Positions 25,392 to 32,188 of a stretch of DNA of 64,000 nucleotides are shown one piece after another. Positions within the stretch are counted from its first letter, which is position 1. Each line of letters starts with the position of its first letter. This stretch comes from Phenylobacterium sp. Its GTDB lineage: Bacteria > Pseudomonadota > Alphaproteobacteria > Caulobacterales > Caulobacteraceae. The stretch covers positions 308,065 to 372,064 of the forward strand of contig NZ_SCVD01000039.1 in assembly GCF_004297125.1 (NCBI RefSeq). Reading direction: 5' to 3'. The notes below the pieces were generated by a model that was given only the letters and a program-made list of their open reading frames with translations, was not told where the DNA came from and did not search any database. The position numbers and the translations under genes are program-made.

Positions 25392-25760
25392 TCAAACCTC
25401 GATCACGCCCTTGCCCACCGGCGTCAGTGACAGCAGCGCCAGTTTCACGTGCTGCCAGGCGAACGGAATGCCGATGATGGTCACCGCCAGCGCCGCGGCC
25501 AGCAGGATATGGTGCAGCGCCAGCCACCAGCCCGCCAGCACCAGCCACAGGACGTTCAGGCAGCCGCTGCCGACCCCGGTGTCGCGGTCCACCACCGCCT
25601 TGCCGAACGGCCAGTAGCTGAAGCCCGCGATCCGGAACGCCGCCGGCGTCCACGGCAGGCCGATGACGGTGATCGCCAGGATCACGCCGGCCAGCAGCCA
25701 CAGGGTCCCGGAAATCCATCCGCCCAGGACGAACCAGAGGACGTTCAGCAACAGTCGCAT
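25392..25760 (-). CDS. yccF: YccF-family inner-membrane protein
   Basis: 122 residues containing two repeats of the YccF unit. Each has an LNVLWLVLAGW-like helix, then an AITVIGLPW or VTIIGIPFAWQ helix, ending with the family SLTPVGK segment. It is predicted to have about four membrane segments. Function is uncharacterised; E. coli YccF is a similarly sized inner-membrane protein. It lies between the zinc-finger gene and the histidine kinase gene on the same strand. Confidence 0.87.
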   Translation of the reverse strand: MRLLLNVLWFVLGGWISGTLWLLAGVILAITVIGLPWTPAAFRIAGFSYWPFGKAVVDRDTGVGSGCLNVLWLVLAGWWLALHHILLAAALAVTIIGIPFAWQHVKLALLSLTPVGKGVIEV

Positions 25761-25823
25761 GGCATGCTCCGCGGGACCCGCCCGGAGCCTAACATAGGGG
25801 TGCGGCGCGGTTTCCGCCCCGCT

Positions 25824-28058
25824 TCAGTTCACCGTGGCCAGGGGCAGGCGGATCGCGACCTGCGTCCCGCGTCCGCTCGCGCCCCGGAACCACTGCACGA
25901 CGCCGCCGTGCCGGGCCGCGCGCTCGACCAGGCCGCCCAGGCCGGCGCCCGGCGTGACCGTCGCCGGATCGAAGCCCGCCCCGTCGTCCTCGACACGCAG
26001 CACCAGCTCGCCGGCCTCGCGGGCCAGCGCCACCCGCACCGCGGTCGCTCCCGCGTGCTTGATGATGTTGTTGGTCAGTTCGCGCAGCATGGCGCGCAGC
26101 GACTGGGCGGTCTTGGAATCCACCCCGTCGTCCGGCTGGTCTCGCACCGGCCAGTCCAGGGTCACGCCACGGACCTGCAGGCGCTCGGCCATCTCCTTGC
26201 GGCTCGCCGCCAGGGTCTCGGCCAGGCCCGCCTCGGCGCCCGTGGGCTCGGTGACGATGCTGCGCAGGTCGGCCAGGCCCTCGCGGATGTAGCGGTCCTT
26301 GCGCTCGCCGTCGCGGCTGTGCAGGGCGCTCAGCAGGCTGGCGCCCAGGTTGTCGTGGATGTCGCCGGCGATCCGCTTGCGCTCGCCCACCACGCCGCGC
26401 TCGTACGCGTCGCGGCTCTCGAACACGAAGCGCAGCATGTCGGCCAGCGCGTCGGCCTGGGCCAGGTCCGCCGGCGAGAACAACGCCCGCCCGCCGCGGG
26501 CGTACTCCAGCCGAAGCGCGGGCAGGCCGGGCAGCGCCGGGGTCACCAGGGCCACGCCGTCGTCCTCCAGCCGCGCCCGATCGCCGGCTTCGCCCACGTC
26601 CAGCCGCAGGGGGTCGAACCGCGCCTTCAGCACGGCCACCCACTGCGAGAGCTGGTCGGCCGGCGCGGCGGTCAGGCCGATCTGCACGACGCCCTCGAAC
26701 AGCGCCCGATCATCGGTCTTGCCCCGGCCCAGCACCCGCTCGGCGATAAGGCCCCGGAGCGGCAGCCACCCCAGCCCACAGATCAGCAGCGCCAGCGACA
26801 GGCTGAGCTCGGTGGAGAGCCGCAGTCCCGCCAGGAACAGCATGTCCAGGCCCGCCAGCAGCAGCAGGCCCAGCGTCCAGGCCATGATCCGGCCCCACCA
26901 CTCGCCCAGCTCGAACAGCCGGTAGCGCATGATGCCCACCGCCAGCCCGCCGTAGATCAGCAGGAACAGCAGGAAGCCGTACGGCTCGACGGCCGAGGTA
27001 TCGACCCCGAACATCTGCGGCGCGAGCACGATGGCCACGAAGGCGCTGGCCACCACCACCCACGACAGCAGGAACCAGCTCAGCGCCGCCCGCGCCACCG
27101 GGTCGCGCCGGGTCCTCCGCCAGTGGACGCCCGACAGCACGAAGCAGCCCCCGAGGCCGCACAGGGTCAGGAAGCGCCGCGCGAAGGTCAGGTCGGCGAA
27201 CCAGCCCAGCGCCTGTGCCGCGTACCAGGCCAGGAACACGCCCACGACCAGCAGCCCCACCCAGCGCGGCGCCAGCGTCTTCGGGTAGTAGAGCAGCAGC
27301 GCCAGCAGGGCCGCGCTGAACAGGCTGCCGCCCAGGAAGTTCACGCCGTTGATCAGGTAGAAGGCCGTCTCCGGCAGGGCCAGCTCGCGGGCCGAGTACA
27401 TCACCCCGATCGGGGCGCAGAACAGCATCGCGAAGCCGCTCAGCAGCATGTAGCGGGCGCTGGCCTCCCTGGGCCGGAAGACGAAGATCGCCGCCGAGGT
27501 CAGCCACGCGACCACGCCCACCACCACGCCGATCCAGAAGTCGACGCCGAACGTCCGCAGCGGCCGGCCCCAGGTCGGGCGGATCGTCCAGTCCCGGCCC
27601 GTGCTGTCCGTCAGGGTCATCTGCGGCTGACGCATCATCGCCGCGTACCGGCCCTGGCGCGCCATGAACCGCTGGAACTCCGCGAACGGCCCGAAGCTGC
27701 CGTCCACCTGGCCGGTGAGGTCGTCGCGTTCCAGGCGCAGCCGGTCGCCTCCGGCGCTGACCTCGACGATCACCGTCCCCGGAGGGATCGCCTTCCCCGG
27801 TCCGGCGGCCGAGGCCACCACGGCGCCGCCGGCGCGGGCGTCGAAATCCATGTGCAGGCCCAGCCAGGGCTGGTTGACCGAAAACCCGATCACCCCGGCG
27901 ATCACCGCCGCGACGAACGCCAGCGCCAGCGCCAGCAGCCGAACCGGCGTCGCCCACGCCGCGAGCGTCCGCGCGCGACCGCCGCCGACCCCGCGCGCAA
28001 CGGCTTCCCCGCCCATGCTCACACTGCGCTCCCCAAGCGCCGCCCCCCGGCGTGTCAT
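25824..28058 (-). CDS. multi-pass membrane sensor histidine kinase (HisKA_3 type)
   Basis: 744 residues. After a first membrane helix (about 38-60) there is a periplasmic stretch to about residue 170 that reads like a degenerate PDZ fold (PWLGLHMDF, PPGTVIVEVSAGGD). Around eight membrane segments follow, to about residue 460. The kinase core contains ERKRIAGDIHDNLG with the phospho-accepting His, a LRELTNNIIKHA N-box, DDGAGF and GLGGLVERA. It is of the NarX/DesK kinase class that pairs with LuxR-type regulators. The divergent response regulator gene 84 bp away is the obvious partner. The signal sensed is not evident. Confidence 0.88.
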   Translation of the reverse strand: MTRRGAALGERSVSMGGEAVARGVGGGRARTLAAWATPVRLLALALAFVAAVIAGVIGFSVNQPWLGLHMDFDARAGGAVVASAAGPGKAIPPGTVIVEVSAGGDRLRLERDDLTGQVDGSFGPFAEFQRFMARQGRYAAMMRQPQMTLTDSTGRDWTIRPTWGRPLRTFGVDFWIGVVVGVVAWLTSAAIFVFRPREASARYMLLSGFAMLFCAPIGVMYSARELALPETAFYLINGVNFLGGSLFSAALLALLLYYPKTLAPRWVGLLVVGVFLAWYAAQALGWFADLTFARRFLTLCGLGGCFVLSGVHWRRTRRDPVARAALSWFLLSWVVVASAFVAIVLAPQMFGVDTSAVEPYGFLLFLLIYGGLAVGIMRYRLFELGEWWGRIMAWTLGLLLLAGLDMLFLAGLRLSTELSLSLALLICGLGWLPLRGLIAERVLGRGKTDDRALFEGVVQIGLTAAPADQLSQWVAVLKARFDPLRLDVGEAGDRARLEDDGVALVTPALPGLPALRLEYARGGRALFSPADLAQADALADMLRFVFESRDAYERGVVGERKRIAGDIHDNLGASLLSALHSRDGERKDRYIREGLADLRSIVTEPTGAEAGLAETLAASRKEMAERLQVRGVTLDWPVRDQPDDGVDSKTAQSLRAMLRELTNNIIKHAGATAVRVALAREAGELVLRVEDDGAGFDPATVTPGAGLGGLVERAARHGGVVQWFRGASGRGTQVAIRLPLATVN

Positions 28059-28142
28059 CTATTCTTTAGGGGAATCATTGGCCTATGCCAGCCGGGGATA
28101 TTATCGTTCACGTCAAAACTCGCGGAGTTCGCAGTCTCGTCC

Positions 28143-28841
28143 ATGGTTGAGGATAGCGGTCAGCACGCGCCCGGCGCCTCCCCCGATCGGGGGTGTCTGA
28201 TCGTCGAGGATCGCCCCGACACGCGGGAATGGCTGGCCGCCGTGGTCGCCGAGACCTTCCCCGACATGGCCCTGGCCACCGCCGCCACCCTGCGCGAGGC
28301 CCGCCGCTGGCTCGAGGCTCACGCCGAAAACCCGCCCTGGCGCCTCACCCTCGCCCTCCTCGACCTGGGCCTGCCCGACGGCTCGGGCGTGGACCTGGTC
28401 CGCGAGATCGCCCAGGCGTTCCCCGACGCCCTGCCGGTGGTCGCCACCATCTACGACGACGACGCCCACCTGTTCGAATCGCTGGCCGCCGGCGCCCAGG
28501 GCTATGTGCTGAAGCAGGAGCGGCCCGAGGACGTGGCCGCCTGCCTGCGCCGCATCGACTCCGGCGAGCCGCCGCTCTCCCCCTCCATCGCGCGCCGAAT
28601 GCTGGAGCGGCTGCGCCCCACGGCGCCGGCGCCGCGTCCGCGGGACGACGCCGGCCTGAGCCCCCGCGAGACCGAGGTGCTGACGCTGCTGGCCCGCGGC
28701 CTCTCGGGGCCCGAAGCCGCCCGCGAGATCGGGCTCAAGCCCCAAACGGTCGCCGGCTACGTCAAGGTCATCTACCAGAAGCTCCACGTCTCCAGCCGCG
28801 CCGGCGCCGTCCTGGCCGCGGCCGAACGCGGCCTCACTTGA
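28143..28841 (+). CDS. NarL/LuxR-type response regulator
   Basis: 232-residue two-domain regulator. The receiver domain (about 18-135) has the acidic pair in VEDRPD, the phospho-Asp in LLDLGLPDGSG and Lys in VLKQERPEDV. The C-terminal LuxR helix-turn-helix reads LSPRETEVLTLLARGLSGPEAAREI with a YVKVIYQKLHVSSRAGAV recognition region. The ATG at 28143 is the first start that leaves the receiver complete; the very long upstream extension of this frame is antisense to the kinase gene and is not coding. Divergent from, and surely paired with, the kinase. Confidence 0.9.
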   Translation: MVEDSGQHAPGASPDRGCLIVEDRPDTREWLAAVVAETFPDMALATAATLREARRWLEAHAENPPWRLTLALLDLGLPDGSGVDLVREIAQAFPDALPVVATIYDDDAHLFESLAAGAQGYVLKQERPEDVAACLRRIDSGEPPLSPSIARRMLERLRPTAPAPRPRDDAGLSPRETEVLTLLARGLSGPEAAREIGLKPQTVAGYVKVIYQKLHVSSRAGAVLAAAERGLT

Positions 28842-28852
28842 GCCGGCCCGCC

Positions 28853-29347
28853 TCACTCCCGGCAGGCGGCGACCATGTCGCGCATGTGGCTTTCGCTGGG
28901 CCCGGGCGTCTCCTCCAGGGCCGGCGGCTGGGCCAGCACGCTGACGATCTCGGCCCCCCGCTCCAGCGTGCGATGCACCGGACAGCGCTCGGCGATCTCC
29001 AGGAGCCGGCGCTGCTGGGCGCCGTCCAGCGGTCCCTCCAGGGTGATCTCGCGGGCGAAGCGGTCGCGGGCCTGCAGCGCGGCCCGCGAATGCAGGACCC
29101 GGACGATGACCCGCTCCAGCGGCCAGCCCTTGCGCACCGCGTACAGCCGCAGCGTCATGGCCGTGCAGGCCCCCAGCGCCGAGGCCAGCAGGTCGTAGGG
29201 GTTGGGCCCCGAGCCCAGGCCCCCCGCCTCGGCCGGCTCGTCGGCCAGGAACGTGGCCCCGGCCGCCATCACCTCGACCTGGAAGCGTCCGACCCCGGTC
29301 TCCGCGATCGTGACGGTGTCCAGGTCGGGTTCTATGGCGGCGGTCAT
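28853..29347 (-). CDS. OsmC family peroxiredoxin-like protein
   Basis: 164 residues of the OsmC/Ohr fold. The first peroxidatic Cys is in LGACTAMTLRLYA and the second in AERCPVHRTLE, so both redox cysteines are present. GLGSGPNPYDLLASAL is the family motif before the first Cys. The protein probably reduces organic hydroperoxides. It belongs to the general OsmC branch (YhfA-like) rather than canonical Ohr. Convergent with the response regulator gene, 11 bp apart. Confidence 0.88.
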   Translation of the reverse strand: MTAAIEPDLDTVTIAETGVGRFQVEVMAAGATFLADEPAEAGGLGSGPNPYDLLASALGACTAMTLRLYAVRKGWPLERVIVRVLHSRAALQARDRFAREITLEGPLDGAQQRRLLEIAERCPVHRTLERGAEIVSVLAQPPALEETPGPSESHMRDMVAACRE

Positions 29348-29508
29348 GGTCGGGCGGCCCTCAGGTCGGCGGCGGAGACCCGTTCATAGGTCCCGGCCGC
29401 CGCGCGGCCAAGGCCTCCGGCGAACGCCGTATCCGGCGCGAGGGAACGCTCCAGCTTCCCGTACGCTGTAGCTGTCAGTCGCGGCCTGGCCGCTGAAAAG
29501 GGCCCTCC

Positions 29509-29670
29509 ATGTCCATCCTCGTCTTCGCCGTCGTCGTCCTGATCGTGGCCGCCCTGATCGCCTGGGCCGTGCAGAAGCTTCCGCTGCCGGCGCCCTTCGG
29601 CACGATCATCCAGGCGCTGATCCTGGTCATCGCCGCCGTCGTGATCGCCCAGCGGGCGGGGCTTTTCTAG
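29509..29670 (+). CDS. 53-residue two-helix membrane protein (Thivi_2564-like)
   Basis: Small protein: a first hydrophobic helix (residues 3-19), a short AVQKLPLPAPFGTII hinge, and a second helix (about 33-46). Third codon positions are almost all G or C, as in true genes of this genome. The LPLPAPF hinge recalls the Thivi_2564 family of small membrane proteins found in many proteobacteria; that match is from memory. Function unknown. Confidence 0.72.
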   Translation: MSILVFAVVVLIVAALIAWAVQKLPLPAPFGTIIQALILVIAAVVIAQRAGLF

Positions 29671-29699
29671 GCGGGCGCCGCCCACTCCTGCCGGAACGG

Positions 29700-29712
29700 C
29701 AGAACTGTTCTG
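29700..29712. promoter_or_regulatory. odd palindrome upstream of a 29-residue membrane peptide gene
   Basis: CAGAAC-T-GTTCTG, a perfect 6-bp inverted repeat around one base, 65 bp before the ATG at 29777. It could be an operator. It does not fit the alphaproteobacterial LexA box (GTTC-N7-GTTC), because the spacing differs. Confidence 0.3.
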
Positions 29713-29776
29713 CGAAAACGCGCAGTGCGGTGCGGCGGGCGGGCGCCTAATTGAGCGGGGACGAAGGAGTCCCCCA

Positions 29777-29866
29777 ATGAACCTCGCCCTGTCCCTGATG
29801 TCCCTGGGTTTCGTGACGGTGATGGCCATCCCCGTGGTCGGCCCGATGCTGCTCGCCGCCTTCTAG
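29777..29866 (+). CDS. 29-residue hydrophobic peptide
   Basis: A single membrane helix (MNLALSLMSLGFVTVMAIPV and a short PMLLAAF end). Support comes from a good ribosome site (GAAGGAG, 7 nt before the ATG), near-complete G/C third positions, and a stop shared with the convergent ParA-like gene through CTAG at 29863-29866. I do not recognise a family. Length and composition fit small regulatory membrane peptides or type I toxin-like peptides, but there is no evidence for toxicity. Confidence 0.6.
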   Translation: MNLALSLMSLGFVTVMAIPVVGPMLLAAF

Positions 29867-30570
29867 CCCGCCCGGCAGTAGGCCGCCGCCGGCTCGGACA
29901 CCGCGGGCCGGGCCAGCAGGTCCAGCACCGAGTCCACATAGGCCTCGATGTTGCGCCGCGCCGCCGGGACCCCCGAGACGCCATGCGCCTCCAGCCGCTC
30001 CAGGCCGCCGCCCAGCTCGAACAGGGCCCGGAACGCCTCCTTCTCGATCAGCGCCGCCGGCAGGATGTCGATCTCGCGCCCCCGAAGCTGGTCGACCACC
30101 GCCTTCAGCGAGCGCGGCCGCAGCGCCGCCGGCACCCGTGTCAGCAGGCAGCGGTGCAGCAGGCTGGAGCCCGCCCGCTTGCCGAACGAGGCCACCAGTT
30201 CCGACCCCTTGATCGCCTCCACCGCGTCGAGCTGCGAGGCCGTCAGCGGCGTCACCACCAGGTCGAAGCGCAGGGCGGCGAACACCATGGCCCCGCGCAC
30301 CGAGCCCTCGGTGTCGACGATGGTCCAGTCCGGCTGGCGGCGCCTGGCCTCCTGCGCGGCGTCGCGGATGTCCTGCACGGTTGGCGCGGCGTGGACGCTG
30401 ATCCCCGCGGGCAGGCCCGGCAGCCCGGCCCACCGCACCAGCGGCTTGTTGGGGTCGGAATCGATCAGCGCCACCCGCGCGCCCCGCGCGGCCAGGCCCA
30501 GCGCCAGCAGCAAGGCCGCGGTCGTCTTGCCGGCGCCCCCCTTGGGGCTGATGAACGCGACGTTCGGCAT
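29863..30570 (-). CDS. orphan ParA/MinD-family ATPase
   Basis: 235 residues with a deviant Walker A motif SPKGGAGKTT at 8-17 (signature Lys10, catalytic Lys15), a Walker A' DSDPNKPL segment and TIVDTEGS as Walker B. This is the ParA/Soj/VirC1-like fold that dimerises on ATP. There is no ParB gene beside it, and none of its neighbours is a flagellar or pilus gene, so the cargo is unknown. The start at 30570 was chosen because the protein then opens MPNVAFISPKGG, as expected for the family; a longer frame adds 16 polar residues. A one-gene ParA of this type may position a protein cluster rather than DNA. Confidence 0.85.
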   Translation of the reverse strand: MPNVAFISPKGGAGKTTAALLLALGLAARGARVALIDSDPNKPLVRWAGLPGLPAGISVHAAPTVQDIRDAAQEARRRQPDWTIVDTEGSVRGAMVFAALRFDLVVTPLTASQLDAVEAIKGSELVASFGKRAGSSLLHRCLLTRVPAALRPRSLKAVVDQLRGREIDILPAALIEKEAFRALFELGGGLERLEAHGVSGVPAARRNIEAYVDSVLDLLARPAVSEPAAAYCRAG

Positions 30571-30741
30571 CTGGCGCCCGAGCTCCCGTGGCAGGGGATG
30601 TCCGTCGGCGCGGCGCACGAAACGGCGCGGCCGGCCTTCACATCACTGACACGGTAAAACCGCCGCCGAGTCGAGGCGAGTCTTCTCCCCCGGCCCCGCT
30701 TCTCCCCGGCGACCGTCAGCCCTCCGCCGCCCGCCCGGCCT

Positions 30742-31113
30742 CTAATGCCCGCCTTCCACCCACGGCACGCCGGCCGCCACGAACGCCTCGGCCAGCGCGG
30801 CTTCCAGCTCGGCCGCCTCCCAGCGGCGCATGGGGTTGAGGTGGTCCACCAGGTCGGGCAGCAGCCGTACGCCGAACCGCCGCGCCGCCCCGCTCGCCTT
30901 GTAGCCGGCCTTGTGCTGGTCGAAGCGCAGGTCCGGGTCGCGCGACGTCTGCCCGACGTAGACGCCCCACGGCTCCGCCCGCCGCGGGTCGTGCAGCAGG
31001 ATCACATAGACGGAATGCCCCGCGCCCGACGCGCCCAGCGTCGTCGCCCGCAGGCCGAGCGCCGCCCGCCGCGCCTTGCCCCACCAGTCCGGCCGGAACG
31101 CCTGCCCCACCAT
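30742..31113 (-). CDS. small GIY-YIG domain protein
   Basis: About 123 residues. The first GIY-YIG strand reads SVYVILLHDP, the second GVYVGQTSRDP, followed by the helix LRFDQHKAGYKAS with the conserved Arg and His, and a possible metal-binding Glu in AAELEAALAEA. Seven to nine extra residues separate the two strands compared with UvrC-type domains. The start at 31113 (MVGQAFRPDWWGK) is preferred; the longer frame reads into a GC-rich simple repeat. It could be a small nuclease or a degenerate DNA-binding version. Confidence 0.68.
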   Translation of the reverse strand: MVGQAFRPDWWGKARRAALGLRATTLGASGAGHSVYVILLHDPRRAEPWGVYVGQTSRDPDLRFDQHKAGYKASGAARRFGVRLLPDLVDHLNPMRRWEAAELEAALAEAFVAAGVPWVEGGH

Positions 31114-31161
31114 GGCCCCAAGGCTAGAGGCCGGACCCGGGCCGCGTCGAGCCCGGACGAC

Positions 31162-31210
31162 GGCCGCCCGCCCGGCCGCCCGCCCAGCCGCCCAACCGCC
31201 CAACTGCCCA
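31162..31210. repeat. short tandem repeat (about 8-bp unit)
   Basis: Successive CGCCCGGC/CGCCCGCC/AGCCGCCC/AACCGCCC/AACTGCCC-like units form a degenerate tandem array upstream of the small GIY-YIG gene. It extends that reading frame artificially. Confidence 0.6.
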
Positions 31211-31372
31211 TTCCATGGGCGCCGGGCGTCCGCTCAGCGAAAGATGTGCCCAACAACCACCCCAGGTCGCAGGCGCGCAACGTGGCGGGGAACTTTCGGA
31301 CCCCACGCCCGGTTGCCCCTCATGCGGTCCGTCGCCTTCCCGACGGTCAAGCTCAGTGCTGCGAGGGTGTTC

Positions 31373-31708
31373 ATGTCGGTTCGTGCTGTCTTCAACCTCC
31401 TGCGCGCGGTCGTCGCGCTCGCCGTCCTGGCGCCGGTCTGCCTGTACTACGCCGTGACCCGCGCCGACCGCCGCGCGCGGATGACCCCCCTGGACCGCGC
31501 CATCCTGGACGGCGAGGACCGCAAGGACGAGACGATCCGCCTGGCCCGCCTGCGCCGCCCCGCCCAGCCCGGCCGCACGACGCCCCCCGCCCTCGCCGCC
31601 TGGGACCATGCCCGCCCGGCCCCGTCGCCGTCCCGCCCCCTCCCGGCCCGCGTCGCCGCCTCGGCCCGGTCGGCCCGCGCGATGGAAGACAACGCCATCG
31701 GGGCCTGA
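31373..31708 (+). CDS. hypothetical membrane-anchored protein
   Basis: 111 residues. One N-terminal hydrophobic helix (about 7-27), then a charged segment (TRADRRARMTPLDRAILDGE, DRKDETIRLARLRR) and a Pro/Ala-rich tail. Third codon positions are almost all G/C, which supports coding. I do not recognise a family. A start at 31322 would add 17 residues. It is followed by a gene-poor stretch and the lower-GC insert. Confidence 0.5.
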   Translation: MSVRAVFNLLRAVVALAVLAPVCLYYAVTRADRRARMTPLDRAILDGEDRKDETIRLARLRRPAQPGRTTPPALAAWDHARPAPSPSRPLPARVAASARSARAMEDNAIGA

Positions 31709-32188
31709 CCGACGGCGGCCGGCCCCCCGTGCCGCCCCTCGACCAGCTTGGCCGCGAACCCGTCGCCGAGGCCCCAGGCCCGACGCCGACCCTGATCTGA
31801 AATCGGGCGACGCCAGCCCCCCAAGGACGTGGTCCGCCCCCGGCGGACCCACCCCACCCTGGATCTCATGGCGGCCCCTTAGCCTGCCGGCTTCGGCGGG
31901 TCAGGGACCGGCGCCAGCCGGCCGCCCCGCGGCGCGCCAGCGTCCTTGACGCGCCGCGGCCGGCAGGCTCGCCTTGCGCGAGAGATCACCCGCCGCCTGC
32001 TCGCCTCCCACACCGCGTCAGCCAAACGATGCGTCGTCCCGGTCTTTCCCGCCCTCATGTCTCAGGCTAGTTTCCACCTGAGGGTGGGGGCCTTCCAGAT
32101 GCCTACGCATAGCTGCAGAGAGCCGGTCGATCAGCGTGTCATTGATGTGCGGAACGGCGAACGGTGCCGGTCTCATGCGAGCGTGGCA
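31709..32188. other. gene-poor stretch with nested inverted repeats, left border of a lower-GC insert
   Basis: No convincing gene. It contains an outer inverted repeat (AGCCTGCCGGC at 31881-31891, complement at 31959-31969) enclosing an inner one (CCGCGGCGCG at 31927-31936, complement at 31950-31959). Base composition falls visibly from about 32000 onward. The promoter of the DUF4041 gene must lie in the last 150 bp. Confidence 0.55.

Noticed and set aside
22308..25430. 1040-codon open frame on the plus strand
   Set aside because: It runs antisense to bioF and out of frame through bioA; no sensible protein features.
25449..28142. Long upstream extension of the response regulator frame
   Set aside because: Antisense to YccF and the histidine kinase, Gln/Arg/His-rich; the real start is the ATG at 28143.
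29695..29712. Possible LexA (SOS) box
   Set aside because: GAAC/GTTC half-sites occur but not with the 7-bp spacing of the alphaproteobacterial LexA box.
31946..32188. N-terminal extension of the DUF4041 protein
   Set aside because: The added 81 residues are Arg-rich and precede a clean signal-like helix; the ATG at 32189 is more likely.
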